Assembly (NCBI RefSeq): GCF_034259205.1
Contig: NZ_CP139487.1
Location: forward strand, 3,038,001 to 3,102,000
DNA from: Peredibacter starrii
GTDB lineage: Bacteria; Bdellovibrionota; Bacteriovoracia; Bacteriovoracales; Bacteriovoracaceae
Reading direction: 5' to 3'
DNA: 64,000 nucleotides
The position numbers and the translations under genes are program-made. Under the pieces are notes generated by a model, which was not told the DNA's origin, searched no databases, and saw only the letters and a program-made list of their open reading frames with translations. Shown in pieces: positions 35,652-43,598 of the stretch (within the stretch, counting starts at the first letter, position 1; every line of letters starts with the position of its first letter).

Positions 35652-37202
35652 TTACGGCCGAATGATATAAAGCTGCCACTGGTTTCCAGTCGCCTGATTA
35701 TTCACTAACTGAACCATCTCTGGTGCTGGAGAGAACTCGGAATCAATTTCATTTGATACATAGAACTTGTCACCTAAAACAGAAATGATGTTCCAGAGAC
35801 CATGGTGTTCCTGCATATCTATCATGTATTTAATGAACATGAGAGGAACGGGCCCCTCTTTTGATCCAAGTTTATCATAGGCCATCATCTCTGATAGAGC
35901 ATCTCGGGTCATGAAAGTCTTAAGTCTTTCAGAGAGAGTATTGATCATATTAAGGCTAAAAACGTAATCGTATTTAAGCTTCAACATATCAACTTCAACT
36001 TGCTCTAGGTTTTGCCCAGAACGAATTTCCGCGGCCAAGAGGAAAGCACTTTTTACAGGCTTACGAATCTCTTTCACTACTGGCTTTGGCTGAACTGGCT
36101 CAGGCTTCACTTCCACTTTCACTTCAGTCTTAACCTCGGGAGCTTTAACGACCTTGGGAGCATCGACTTCCGCTGCCACTGTTGGAAGTTTCTCGACTTT
36201 GAATGGCTGGTCTTTTACATAAACATCAGTCAGACCTTTCTCTTCAAACTCTTTACCAGCGCCATAGAAGAACACACGACCTTGCAAGAAGCGTTCTTGA
36301 TATTTTTGACGAAGGAAAGTCTGAAGCGAAGGAAAAAGTTGATTCAAAACTTCGTAGCGAACTTCTTTATGGGCCATAAGTTCAGAGAAACGGCGCAGGC
36401 ACCCCATCGCCTCACCTTGTTTATTATAGGTGTTGATGATGTTGGATTGTCCGATTAGAAAGTAAGCATCACGATTCGTTGATAAACCATAAATCTCATC
36501 TTCTTCAGAGCACAGAAGTGTCATGAGTCTCTGATCGGCCTCACAAGTTTTCTGGAAACGAGAGGCGATTTCTTCATCACTGCATTTCCCCTTACACTCA
36601 ACGTTCATGCGGTAATGGGAATACAACTTGAAATCATTCTTCTTAAACTCTTTGATCCAATCTTCCTTCTTGTAGGTAACGGGAAGAGTTTCCTCATACT
36701 TGGGAGAAAACTTCTCTAAACGGCCTACGAAGCTCTTCATATCCGGAGACTTCGGACGACAGCTTTTTGCCCATGCACTTAGATTGAAGCCACACGTGTT
36801 TTTAAGCTTTAAGTGATCCGACACAAGCTTCATATGCCATGCTCCTTCAAGTAAATAACTTAAAGTGATGAGGCGGTATGAATAACGGATTTCATCAAAG
36901 TGATCAGAGAGAAGTTCATTCGAACAAACCAATCCCCCATTGAGTTCAGAACGCAGAAATGAGGAATACTCACTCTCTTTTTGAAACAAATAAGGACTGA
37001 AAAAATTCTGAAAGAAGATCTCATCTTCAAAGGACATTTTCCCTTGATAGATGTCCTGATATATCAAAGGCTGATAGCGATCTGAGTATGAATCGAGGCG
37101 CTTTTCACCCAAATAGCTCTCGGAATGGACTCGGTCCACTTTCGCCTGGGCCATAAGACCCGTTGTGAGAACTAAAATTGAGGTAAAAATATACTTAACC
37201 AT
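35652..37202 (-). CDS. exported protein of unknown function with Pro/Val/Lys-rich linker
   Basis: A 516 aa protein with a signal peptide (VKYIFTSILVLTTGLMAQA, cleavage near residue 20). The N-terminal ~320 residues contain about nine cysteines, including CKGKCSDEE and TLLCSEEDEIYG, consistent with periplasmic disulfides. A linker around 340-385 is rich in Val, Pro, Lys and Glu (KVVKAPEVKTEVKVEVKPEP), like periplasm-spanning proline-lysine spacers. The C-terminal ~125 residues are a second compact domain ending NQWQLYIIRP. No family is recognised. It converges with the HAD gene, the stops being only 5 nt apart. Confidence 0.7.
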   Translation of the reverse strand: MVKYIFTSILVLTTGLMAQAKVDRVHSESYLGEKRLDSYSDRYQPLIYQDIYQGKMSFEDEIFFQNFFSPYLFQKESEYSSFLRSELNGGLVCSNELLSDHFDEIRYSYRLITLSYLLEGAWHMKLVSDHLKLKNTCGFNLSAWAKSCRPKSPDMKSFVGRLEKFSPKYEETLPVTYKKEDWIKEFKKNDFKLYSHYRMNVECKGKCSDEEIASRFQKTCEADQRLMTLLCSEEDEIYGLSTNRDAYFLIGQSNIINTYNKQGEAMGCLRRFSELMAHKEVRYEVLNQLFPSLQTFLRQKYQERFLQGRVFFYGAGKEFEEKGLTDVYVKDQPFKVEKLPTVAAEVDAPKVVKAPEVKTEVKVEVKPEPVQPKPVVKEIRKPVKSAFLLAAEIRSGQNLEQVEVDMLKLKYDYVFSLNMINTLSERLKTFMTRDALSEMMAYDKLGSKEGPVPLMFIKYMIDMQEHHGLWNIISVLGDKFYVSNEIDSEFSPAPEMVQLVNNQATGNQWQLYIIRP

Positions 37203-37329
37203 CGGATATAACTAATAATAATGCGGGCAAAGGGTACTACTTGCAAGTGGGGAAAACTCTCCAGTCCTCCTTTAGATAACCCTCCAAAACCACATTTATT
37301 TATATGCTAACTGGAAAAAATTCCCTGCT

Positions 37330-37360
37330 TTGGCCATCTTTTTCCCTCTGGTGCTATAAT
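37330..37360 (+). promoter_or_regulatory. strong extended -10 promoter
   Basis: A perfect TATAAT at 37355-37360 is preceded by TGC, giving the extended -10 form TGnTATAAT. A weak -35 TTGGCC is at 37330-37335 (19 nt spacer). The direct repeat GGTCCTA at 37361-37367 and 37374-37380 lies around the expected start site and could be an operator. Transcription would run into a leader of nearly 200 nt before the next gene. Confidence 0.65.
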
Positions 37361-37410
37361 GGTCCTATACGACGGTCCTACCCAAAATTGCCCTCAAGGG
37401 AAGATGAGTG

Positions 37411-37464
37411 ATGACCGACAAGATAGATAGATTACTTCAACAGGAGAAGCGTGTTGGACAGTGA
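37411..37464 (+). CDS. possible 17 aa leader peptide
   Basis: A short ORF, MTDKIDRLLQQEKRVGQ, lies inside the leader downstream of the extended -10 promoter. It is preceded by AGGGAAG about 12 nt upstream and ends just where a GATCA/TGATC hairpin begins. A translated leader ORF followed by hairpins is the layout of attenuators, but no regulatory codon run is obvious. Real translation is unproven. Confidence 0.25.
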   Translation: MTDKIDRLLQQEKRVGQ

Positions 37465-37560
37465 TCATTTTGTGATCCTTAACGCTTAAACACCTCGACT
37501 TTCGTTTGACGGCCGACGGTTTAAGCAGAAAACTAAATGCACTTTAAACCAGAGGTTTTT

Positions 37561-37737
37561 ATGAAAACGAAAGAAAACGTTCCGACTCAAATTGTGAATT
37601 TAGACAAGCTAAACGCAAAAACGAAGCCGAAGAGCTTACGCCCTATGCGCTCGATGATTGCAGTTAGAAGCTTGAAGCCCAAGACTGCCGTGGCCACAAT
37701 GGTTATGAAATCTGAAGAGATGTCGGAAAGAAACTAA
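37561..37737 (+). CDS. 58 aa basic peptide with long leader
   Basis: A small, strongly basic protein (MKTKENVPTQIVNLDKL ... LRPMRSMIAVRSLKPKTAV) with no signal peptide. The ATG at 37561 has AGAGG seven bases upstream and is preferred over the in-frame Met at 37537. The strong promoter about 200 nt upstream suggests high expression. The positive charge would fit nucleic-acid or ribosome binding, but no family is recognised. The last four bases overlap the end of the convergent exported-protein gene. It could also be a ribosomally made peptide precursor; this is speculation. Confidence 0.5.
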   Translation: MKTKENVPTQIVNLDKLNAKTKPKSLRPMRSMIAVRSLKPKTAVATMVMKSEEMSERN

Positions 37738-38162
37738 AAGTTCTTTTCGATGTCTGACTTGAGCTTGCTCTGAATTTCGCCCAACTTATCAATCTGCTTT
37801 TTGTGGATAATTCCCAGATATTTCTTCTTTAAATCAAAAATTGTTTCAGTTGCTTCAATATAGTTCTTCTTGAGCTCTCTCATGCAGAGCTGTTTTTGGG
37901 CGGCCGGAAGCATCTTACCCTGATTATCAGGCGCCTCACCTGAACAGTATAACTTCTCTTCCTCTACCGCGTTCTCAATCGCTTTAACGTGCAGATTAAA
38001 AGCATCGTCGTAGGCCGGATCTGCTTTCATTTCAAGACCCTTCAATTTCTCAATCAAATTTGGAATGCGACTTTCACGCTCTTTATCCCCACCAAAATCA
38101 AAAAGATCGGCATGAGCAGAGAATGAAAAACAAAGAACAAGAATTAAAATAGATCGAGCCAT
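37734..38162 (-). CDS. small exported protein of unknown function
   Basis: A 142 aa protein with a signal peptide (ARSILILVLCFSFSAHA, cleavage near residue 18) and a charged, helical mature part (IPNLIEKLKGLEMKADPAY ... LGEIQSKLKSDIEKNF). Two cysteines (CSGEAPDN and LCMREL) could pair in the periplasm. It overlaps the upstream Maf gene by 19 nt, so it is the third gene of an operon that begins with the FecR-domain protein. No family recognised. Confidence 0.65.
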   Translation of the reverse strand: MARSILILVLCFSFSAHADLFDFGGDKERESRIPNLIEKLKGLEMKADPAYDDAFNLHVKAIENAVEEEKLYCSGEAPDNQGKMLPAAQKQLCMRELKKNYIEATETIFDLKKKYLGIIHKKQIDKLGEIQSKLKSDIEKNF

Positions 38163-38779
38163 GAACCCTCATGTTTGAATTTTGATTTTAAAAATTTCTC
38201 ACTCTCAAGAACAAAGCGGCTAAGCGGGAAGCCCACTACATTGGCGTAGTCCCCATCTACCTTTGAAATAAAAGTAAGGGACGGTCCTTGAATCCCATAA
38301 GCACCGGCCTTATCGAGAGAATCACCGGTATTTAAATATCTTTCCATCAGATCATCTGGGATTGAATTAAAGGTCACTTTCGATTCTTCTACGAATGAAA
38401 AACCGTCGACCTTGCCTTGATGAAAAGTTTTGACTGAAACTGCTGTGAATACCGAATGGGTGCGACCACCAAGTTCACTTAAAAATTGCCTCGCCTCACT
38501 CCGATCTTTTGGCTTTCCATAAATTTTGCCGTTCAAACAAACAATTGTGTCGGCCGAAACAACAAAAAGTGAGTCATCATTTTTTGAGCGAAGCTGAGTA
38601 AAGACCGCGTCCCCTTTTAGGGCCGCAATTTCTGCAGAGAATTTTACCGGATCAGTGGCATTAGATTCTTCCGGCACATTCAATGCAAGAATTTCATAAG
38701 GCACTTTAAGGTGGCCAATAAGCTCTTTTCTTCGAGGAGAAGCACTCGCTAGAACAAGTTTAAATTTAGAATTTCCCAT
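38144..38779 (-). CDS. maf: Maf-family nucleotide pyrophosphatase
   Basis: Maf/YhdE-like nucleoside triphosphate pyrophosphatase, which removes non-canonical or modified nucleotides and is linked to septum control in some bacteria. The 211 aa sequence starts with the signature KLVLASASPRRKELI and has VVSADTIVCLNGKIYGKP in the middle (the catalytic Asp region) and GAYGIQGPSLTFISKVDGDYANVVGFPL near the end, all diagnostic. It is slightly longer than usual. It overlaps the FecR-domain gene by 14 nt and the small exported-protein gene by 19 nt, so the three are translated as a coupled operon. Confidence 0.92.
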   Translation of the reverse strand: MGNSKFKLVLASASPRRKELIGHLKVPYEILALNVPEESNATDPVKFSAEIAALKGDAVFTQLRSKNDDSLFVVSADTIVCLNGKIYGKPKDRSEARQFLSELGGRTHSVFTAVSVKTFHQGKVDGFSFVEESKVTFNSIPDDLMERYLNTGDSLDKAGAYGIQGPSLTFISKVDGDYANVVGFPLSRFVLESEKFLKSKFKHEGSWLDLF

Positions 38780-40277
38780 TTCTTAAAATCCAGACGTAGT
38801 AATGCAGATCATTCATTTCTCTTACCCGCATTTTCTTATGATCATAACGGGATTTAAGCCCTAAAAGATAGTGATTTAAGCTTACACGATACTGATTCTC
38901 ATTCAGATTTCGCTCAACCTTCTCGCCATTGCTTTCAAGTTTACCCAGAAGGTTTTCTAACGAACGTAGATTTGTGGTCTCAATTCGACGAGTGTACTCA
39001 ACTAAGAACTGAAGTCGCTTATCCAACTCCTCACCCCAGCGGGTATAACCATGTTCCACTGCCAGCTTTTCCGGTTCGTTTACCACTTTCATCACTGGCA
39101 GAGTAAAGTCACGAATCCACATTTCTCGGGCGAGCTCCAGTGTCTTGATTCGTTTTGTCAGTAGCTCCAGAATTTGAAGCATTCCGGGAACATTTTCGAG
39201 ACTTGTATATGAGCGCCCATTAACTTCAACTTCGTGCCAATCTTCCTCTGAAACAGGAATCGCCTGGGTCATTGAATACCCACGCAGATGAACTGTAAAT
39301 TCCTCACCCAAATTGGTTCCACGTTTTTTGAAATAGGCCTTGCCGCCTGACTGATAAGTGAAATCAAAGCTCACATTCTTCCCTACCAAGGTAGAATTGG
39401 GAGCGACCACCATGAAACGAGTCTCAAGAGGCATCTCTCCATTCTGAGTTTTAAGATCATTGAGTGCCTTCATCTGACCTTTGATGGCGTTGTCATCGAG
39501 CTCCATTACTTCCGCCAAATGCTGACTATCGGTTTGAGATTTAAAAATTTCTCTCTCATAAAACTCAACGTTTGCCTCTCTCACCAATAGAGGAAGGCTC
39601 AATGAATCTGTTTCAGGTGCAAAGTTCGTCGCGACTTCACCTTTTGATCTTGGATGCCAAAAGATATGCCCACGATTCAAGCGAGTGAGAACAAAGATTT
39701 CACTCTTACCAAAATTAATTTCCTGGATTGAAACTGATGTTTCCGGACCCAAGCGAACCAGAGTTCCATCCATGAGATAGACCCACGCCACAGAATCTTT
39801 GTCGGTATTAAGTTCATCACCCTCTAAAAGGCGTGATAAGTGTTGAACCTTGGCACTGTTTGAGCCTCTGAAAACGGAACAGCTTCCCTTACACTGAAGG
39901 ATTTTACCAACAAGTTCCTTGTGCTCGGCCTGACGAACTCTTAGTTTCCAGTCGGGAGTTACGTCTTTAACTTCACGTTCGATGACCCATTTTGTGATAT
40001 CCATCCACTCTTCCGGATCTTGAGTTGACCACGGAATGATGGAATAACCTTGCCCCTTGGCCGGTTCTGAGACGTCCGCTTCAACCTTTTTGGGTTCCAC
40101 TTTCCAGTCTTCCTTCTGATGAAGCTCAGGGGAAGTGAAGCGCTGCTCACCTTTTAGTTCCGGGAGGATCTCACTTTCAAGACCCAGAAACTCCTCATCC
40201 GTTTGGCCCTGAGACCAAGCTCCGGGGGCAAGAAGAATTAGACTCATGGCGAAAGCCGACCAAAATAGTTTATTCAT
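38766..40277 (-). CDS. exported FecR-domain protein
   Basis: A 503 aa protein with a signal peptide (NKLFWSAFAMSLILLAPGAWS). Residues ~130-215 match the FecR fold: LQCKGSCSVFRGSNS, then LEGDELNTDKDSVAWVYLMDGTLVRLGPETSVSIQEI, the pattern seen in periplasmic FecR-like proteins. The C-terminal half is helical and charged (IKTLELAREMWIRDFTLPVMK) with no recognised domain. There is no sigma factor or TonB receptor nearby, so a role in iron signalling should not be assumed. It is the first gene of the operon with Maf. Confidence 0.75.
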   Translation of the reverse strand: MNKLFWSAFAMSLILLAPGAWSQGQTDEEFLGLESEILPELKGEQRFTSPELHQKEDWKVEPKKVEADVSEPAKGQGYSIIPWSTQDPEEWMDITKWVIEREVKDVTPDWKLRVRQAEHKELVGKILQCKGSCSVFRGSNSAKVQHLSRLLEGDELNTDKDSVAWVYLMDGTLVRLGPETSVSIQEINFGKSEIFVLTRLNRGHIFWHPRSKGEVATNFAPETDSLSLPLLVREANVEFYEREIFKSQTDSQHLAEVMELDDNAIKGQMKALNDLKTQNGEMPLETRFMVVAPNSTLVGKNVSFDFTYQSGGKAYFKKRGTNLGEEFTVHLRGYSMTQAIPVSEEDWHEVEVNGRSYTSLENVPGMLQILELLTKRIKTLELAREMWIRDFTLPVMKVVNEPEKLAVEHGYTRWGEELDKRLQFLVEYTRRIETTNLRSLENLLGKLESNGEKVERNLNENQYRVSLNHYLLGLKSRYDHKKMRVREMNDLHYYVWILRNGKF

Positions 40278-40377
40278 ATGATTTTCCTATGACTTTCTCC
40301 TCGGAAATCAGTCATGAAAATTTACGATAAGGGCCTTTTCTGTTAGAGTGATGGTTCATATTTTCCTCTTTCCGATT

Positions 40378-40381
40378 GGAG
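40378..40381 (+). promoter_or_regulatory. ribosome site that sets the ileS start
   Basis: GGAG lies nine bases before the ATG at 40391. The longer in-frame TTG start at 40376 would lie on top of this site, so the ATG is favoured. Confidence 0.7.
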
Positions 40382-40390
40382 ATCCCTGCT

Positions 40391-43300
40391 ATGGAACGCG
40401 AAACTGCCCCACAGACCGAGAATTTTTCTTTTTCCGAGGCCGAGAAAAAGATTCTGAAGTTCTGGCAGGAGAAACAGATTTTCAAAAAAACCTTAGAGAA
40501 AACGAAGAAAGGTAAGAATTATATTTTCTACGATGGCCCTCCATTTGCGACTGGTCTTCCCCACCACGGTCACATCGTAGCTTCAACGTTGAAAGACGTT
40601 GTTCCTCGTTACTTCACGATGAAGGGCTTCTACGTTGATCGTCGTTTCGGTTGGGACTGTCACGGTCTTCCAATTGAGCAAGAGATCGATAAGAAATTTA
40701 ATACTTCAGCTTCTGATTACGTTGCCCTTCACGGTGTAAAAAAATACAACGATGAATGTCGTGGCATCGTGGATCGTTATGTAAATGAATGGGAAAAAAC
40801 AATTGGCCGTCTTGGTCGTTGGGTTGATTTCCAAAACGATTACAAAACGATGGATCTTCCATTCATGGAATCAGTGTGGTGGGTATTCAAAGAAATCTGG
40901 GACAAGGGTCTTATCTATCAAGGCAACAAGATCGTTCCTTACTCACCTGCTCTTCAAACGGCACTCTCTAACTTTGAAGCGGGCCAAAACTATCAAGACA
41001 TCCAGGATCCTGCGGTGACTGTACTGGTTCGTTCAAAAGACGATGCCAATACATACTTTGCGATCTGGACAACAACTCCTTGGACACTTCCAAGTAACTT
41101 GTCTCTCGCCGTAAATCCAGAGATCGAATACGTAAAAGTGAAAGATCTGGATAAGAACATCTTCATCATCATGGCGAAGGCCCGTCTTGAAGCTTATAAG
41201 AAGAACTTCAAGTATGAAGAAGTTGAATCGTATAAAGGTTCAGATCTTAAAGGCAAAAAATACGAGCCGATGTTCCCATACTTCGCAAATCTGGCGAACG
41301 ATGGTTACTTCGTCATTCTTGCTGATGACTATGTAACAACAACTGACGGTACAGGTATCGTTCACCAGGCCCCTGGTTTCGGTGAAGACGATAACCGTGT
41401 CATGAAAGAAGCAGGACTGACTGAAGTGATCGTTCCGATGAATGCTTCAGGTCAGTTTGATTCATCTGTTAAAGACTACGCCGGCATGTACTTCAAAGAT
41501 GCCGATAAAGAGATCATCAAAAATCTTAAAGAGCGTGGACAACTTTTCCATCAATCAACTCTCGTGCACAGCTACCCTATGTGTTACCGCACAGATACTC
41601 CGCTTATGTATCGTGCTATGCCTCAGTGGTACCTTGCTGTTGAAAAGATCAAAGACAAAATGCTTAAAGCAAACTCTGAGATCACTTGGGTACCTGAGAA
41701 CATTAAAGAAGGTCGTTTTGGTAAGTGGCTTGAAAACGCTCGTGACTGGGCGATCTCTCGTACGCGTGTATGGGGAACTCCGCTTCCGATCTGGATCAAT
41801 GATAAAACTGGTAACGCCATCTGTATGGGATCAATCGCTGATCTTAAAAAATACACTGGCAAGGATGTAACTGATCTTCACCGTGAATACGTTGACGATC
41901 TGGATTTCACAGTTGCAGGTGAAGAAGGAACTTATAAGCGCATCCCTGAAGTTTTAGACTGCTGGTTCGAGTCTGGTTCAATGCCTTATGCCCAACTTCA
42001 CTACCCGTTTGAAAATAAAGACGTGTTCAAAGAAGGCTTCCCTGCGGAATTCATCGCTGAAGGTCTGGATCAAACTCGTGGTTGGTTCTACACACTGACA
42101 GTTTTATCTTCGGCCCTATTTGATAAGCCCGCTTTCAAAAACGTAATCGTTAACGGTCTCGTTCTTGCGAAAGACGGTAAGAAGATGAGTAAGCGTCTTC
42201 GTAACTATACTCCACCTGATGAACTTATGGAGACATTCGGGGCGGACGCTCTTCGTCTGTTCCTTATCAACTCAGGTCTCGTTCGTGCGGAAGAGCTCCG
42301 TTTCACAGATGAAGGTGTTAAAGAAATGGTAAGACGAGTTCTTCTACCATGGTTTAACTCTTTCAAGTTCTTCTCTACATACGCATCAGTTGATGGTTGG
42401 AAAGTTGAAACTGCCGCTAAAGCTTCAGACAACATCCTTGATAAGTGGCTTCTTTCAAAGCAACAAACTCTTGTCAAGAACGTGAACCACGAGATGCAGA
42501 ACTACCGTCTTTATAACGTAGTTCCTGAGCTATTTAACTTCATCGAAGATTTAACTAACTGGTATATCCGTCTTAACCGTCGCCGTTTCTGGGACGAAGG
42601 CATGACTGCGGACAAAAACGCGGCCTATACAACGCTTTATACGGCCCTGGAAACTGTTTCTCGATTGATGGCACCATTCACACCGTTCCTGGCCGATTAC
42701 ATCTACCAGGAACTTAAAACGTTTGGAGGTAAAACAGAAGAATCTGTTCACCTACTTTCTTACCCTGAAGAGCAAACAGGTCTTATCAATTCAACTCTTG
42801 AGACTGCAGTAGATCGCATGCAACAGGTGATCCTCCTTGGTCGTCAGAAGCGCGTAACTGAAGGCGTGAAAGTTAAAACTCCGCTTAAAACACTTAAAGT
42901 TGTTCACCAGGACAAATCACTTCTGGATGAAATGAGCAAACTGGAAGAGTACATCAAGATTGAACTTAACGTGAAAAACGTTGAGTACATGACAAATGAA
43001 GCAGACTTCGTGGTTCTTTCGGCCAAACCAAATCTTCCAGTACTTGGTAAGAAACTTGGTAAAGAAATGGGTGCTTTCAAGGCACTTATCGAGAAGCTTC
43101 CTTCGGCCGACGTTCAAAAGATCGAAGCCGGTGGTAAAGTAACTCTAAATAACGTTGATTTCGATTCAAACGAGATTCTTGTGTTCCGTGCTGCTAAAGA
43201 AGGCACACAAGCGGTTACAAACCGTTTCATCACAATTGATCTAAGCTGTGCCCTTGATCAGGATCTGATCGACGAAGGTCTTGCCCGTGAGATGGTTAAC

Positions 43301-43525
43301 CGTATTCAAAAAACACGTAAGGACTCAAACTTCAACGTGGCAGACAGAATCGAGGTTACAGTTCACTGTAATGCAGAACTCGCGAAAGTATTTAACAAGT
43401 ACCAGAACTACATCTCTTCTGAGACGCTTATGGTGAAAGGTGCTGTTTCTGATTCTAAGATTCCGGGAGCTGTGGTTCACGAAATCGATGAAGAGACATT
43501 TGAAGTATCGGCTAAAAAAGCTTAA
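40391..43525 (+). CDS. ileS: isoleucyl-tRNA synthetase, eukaryote-like IleS2 type
   Basis: Charges tRNA-Ile with isoleucine and edits valine. The 1044 aa protein shows the class I signatures: YDGPPFATGLPHHGHIVAST with an HxGH motif (residues 58-61), GWDCHGLPIEQEI, the CP1 editing domain (WTTTPWTLPSNL and GTGIVHQAPGFGEDD), and the second ATP loop KMSKR at 598-602. PPFATGLPHHGH and KMSKRLRNY are features of the IleRS2 group, found in eukaryotes and some bacteria and usually insensitive to mupirocin. The protein lacks an obvious C-terminal zinc finger. It is monocistronic, ending at a strong terminator. A TTG start 15 nt upstream is less likely. Confidence 0.93.
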   Translation: MERETAPQTENFSFSEAEKKILKFWQEKQIFKKTLEKTKKGKNYIFYDGPPFATGLPHHGHIVASTLKDVVPRYFTMKGFYVDRRFGWDCHGLPIEQEIDKKFNTSASDYVALHGVKKYNDECRGIVDRYVNEWEKTIGRLGRWVDFQNDYKTMDLPFMESVWWVFKEIWDKGLIYQGNKIVPYSPALQTALSNFEAGQNYQDIQDPAVTVLVRSKDDANTYFAIWTTTPWTLPSNLSLAVNPEIEYVKVKDLDKNIFIIMAKARLEAYKKNFKYEEVESYKGSDLKGKKYEPMFPYFANLANDGYFVILADDYVTTTDGTGIVHQAPGFGEDDNRVMKEAGLTEVIVPMNASGQFDSSVKDYAGMYFKDADKEIIKNLKERGQLFHQSTLVHSYPMCYRTDTPLMYRAMPQWYLAVEKIKDKMLKANSEITWVPENIKEGRFGKWLENARDWAISRTRVWGTPLPIWINDKTGNAICMGSIADLKKYTGKDVTDLHREYVDDLDFTVAGEEGTYKRIPEVLDCWFESGSMPYAQLHYPFENKDVFKEGFPAEFIAEGLDQTRGWFYTLTVLSSALFDKPAFKNVIVNGLVLAKDGKKMSKRLRNYTPPDELMETFGADALRLFLINSGLVRAEELRFTDEGVKEMVRRVLLPWFNSFKFFSTYASVDGWKVETAAKASDNILDKWLLSKQQTLVKNVNHEMQNYRLYNVVPELFNFIEDLTNWYIRLNRRRFWDEGMTADKNAAYTTLYTALETVSRLMAPFTPFLADYIYQELKTFGGKTEESVHLLSYPEEQTGLINSTLETAVDRMQQVILLGRQKRVTEGVKVKTPLKTLKVVHQDKSLLDEMSKLEEYIKIELNVKNVEYMTNEADFVVLSAKPNLPVLGKKLGKEMGAFKALIEKLPSADVQKIEAGGKVTLNNVDFDSNEILVFRAAKEGTQAVTNRFITIDLSCALDQDLIDEGLAREMVNRIQKTRKDSNFNVADRIEVTVHCNAELAKVFNKYQNYISSETLMVKGAVSDSKIPGAVVHEIDEETFEVSAKKA

Positions 43526-43530
43526 ATCAA

Positions 43531-43556
43531 AGGGGCCTTCGGGCCCTTTTTTTTGT
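43531..43556 (+). terminator. intrinsic terminator after ileS
   Basis: GGGCC-TTCG-GGCCC hairpin (UUCG tetraloop) followed by a run of T, starting 6 nt after the ileS stop. Confidence 0.85.
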
Positions 43557-43598
43557 CTAAAAGGTGCCAGGTTACTCCCCTAGCGGCAGTAAAACTAA

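Larger units (their letters stand above)
37203..37560 (+). other. 357 nt intergenic region with structured leader
   Basis: Besides the promoter at 37330-37360, this gap holds a possible small hairpin (CCCT/AGGG at 37391-37400), a 17-codon ORF (37411-37464), a hairpin GATCA/TGATC (37463-37477) and a perfect 8-bp inverted repeat GCTTAAAC / GTTTAAGC (37484-37491 and 37519-37526). This looks like a regulatory leader or a small RNA. I do not match it to a known riboswitch. The first 125 nt (37203-37328) show nothing else. Confidence 0.45.

Noticed and set aside
37203-37560. A known riboswitch (cyclic-di-GMP GEMM type) in the leader
   Set aside because: I could not find the GEMM core bases or its two conserved helices, so I list it only as an unassigned structured leader.
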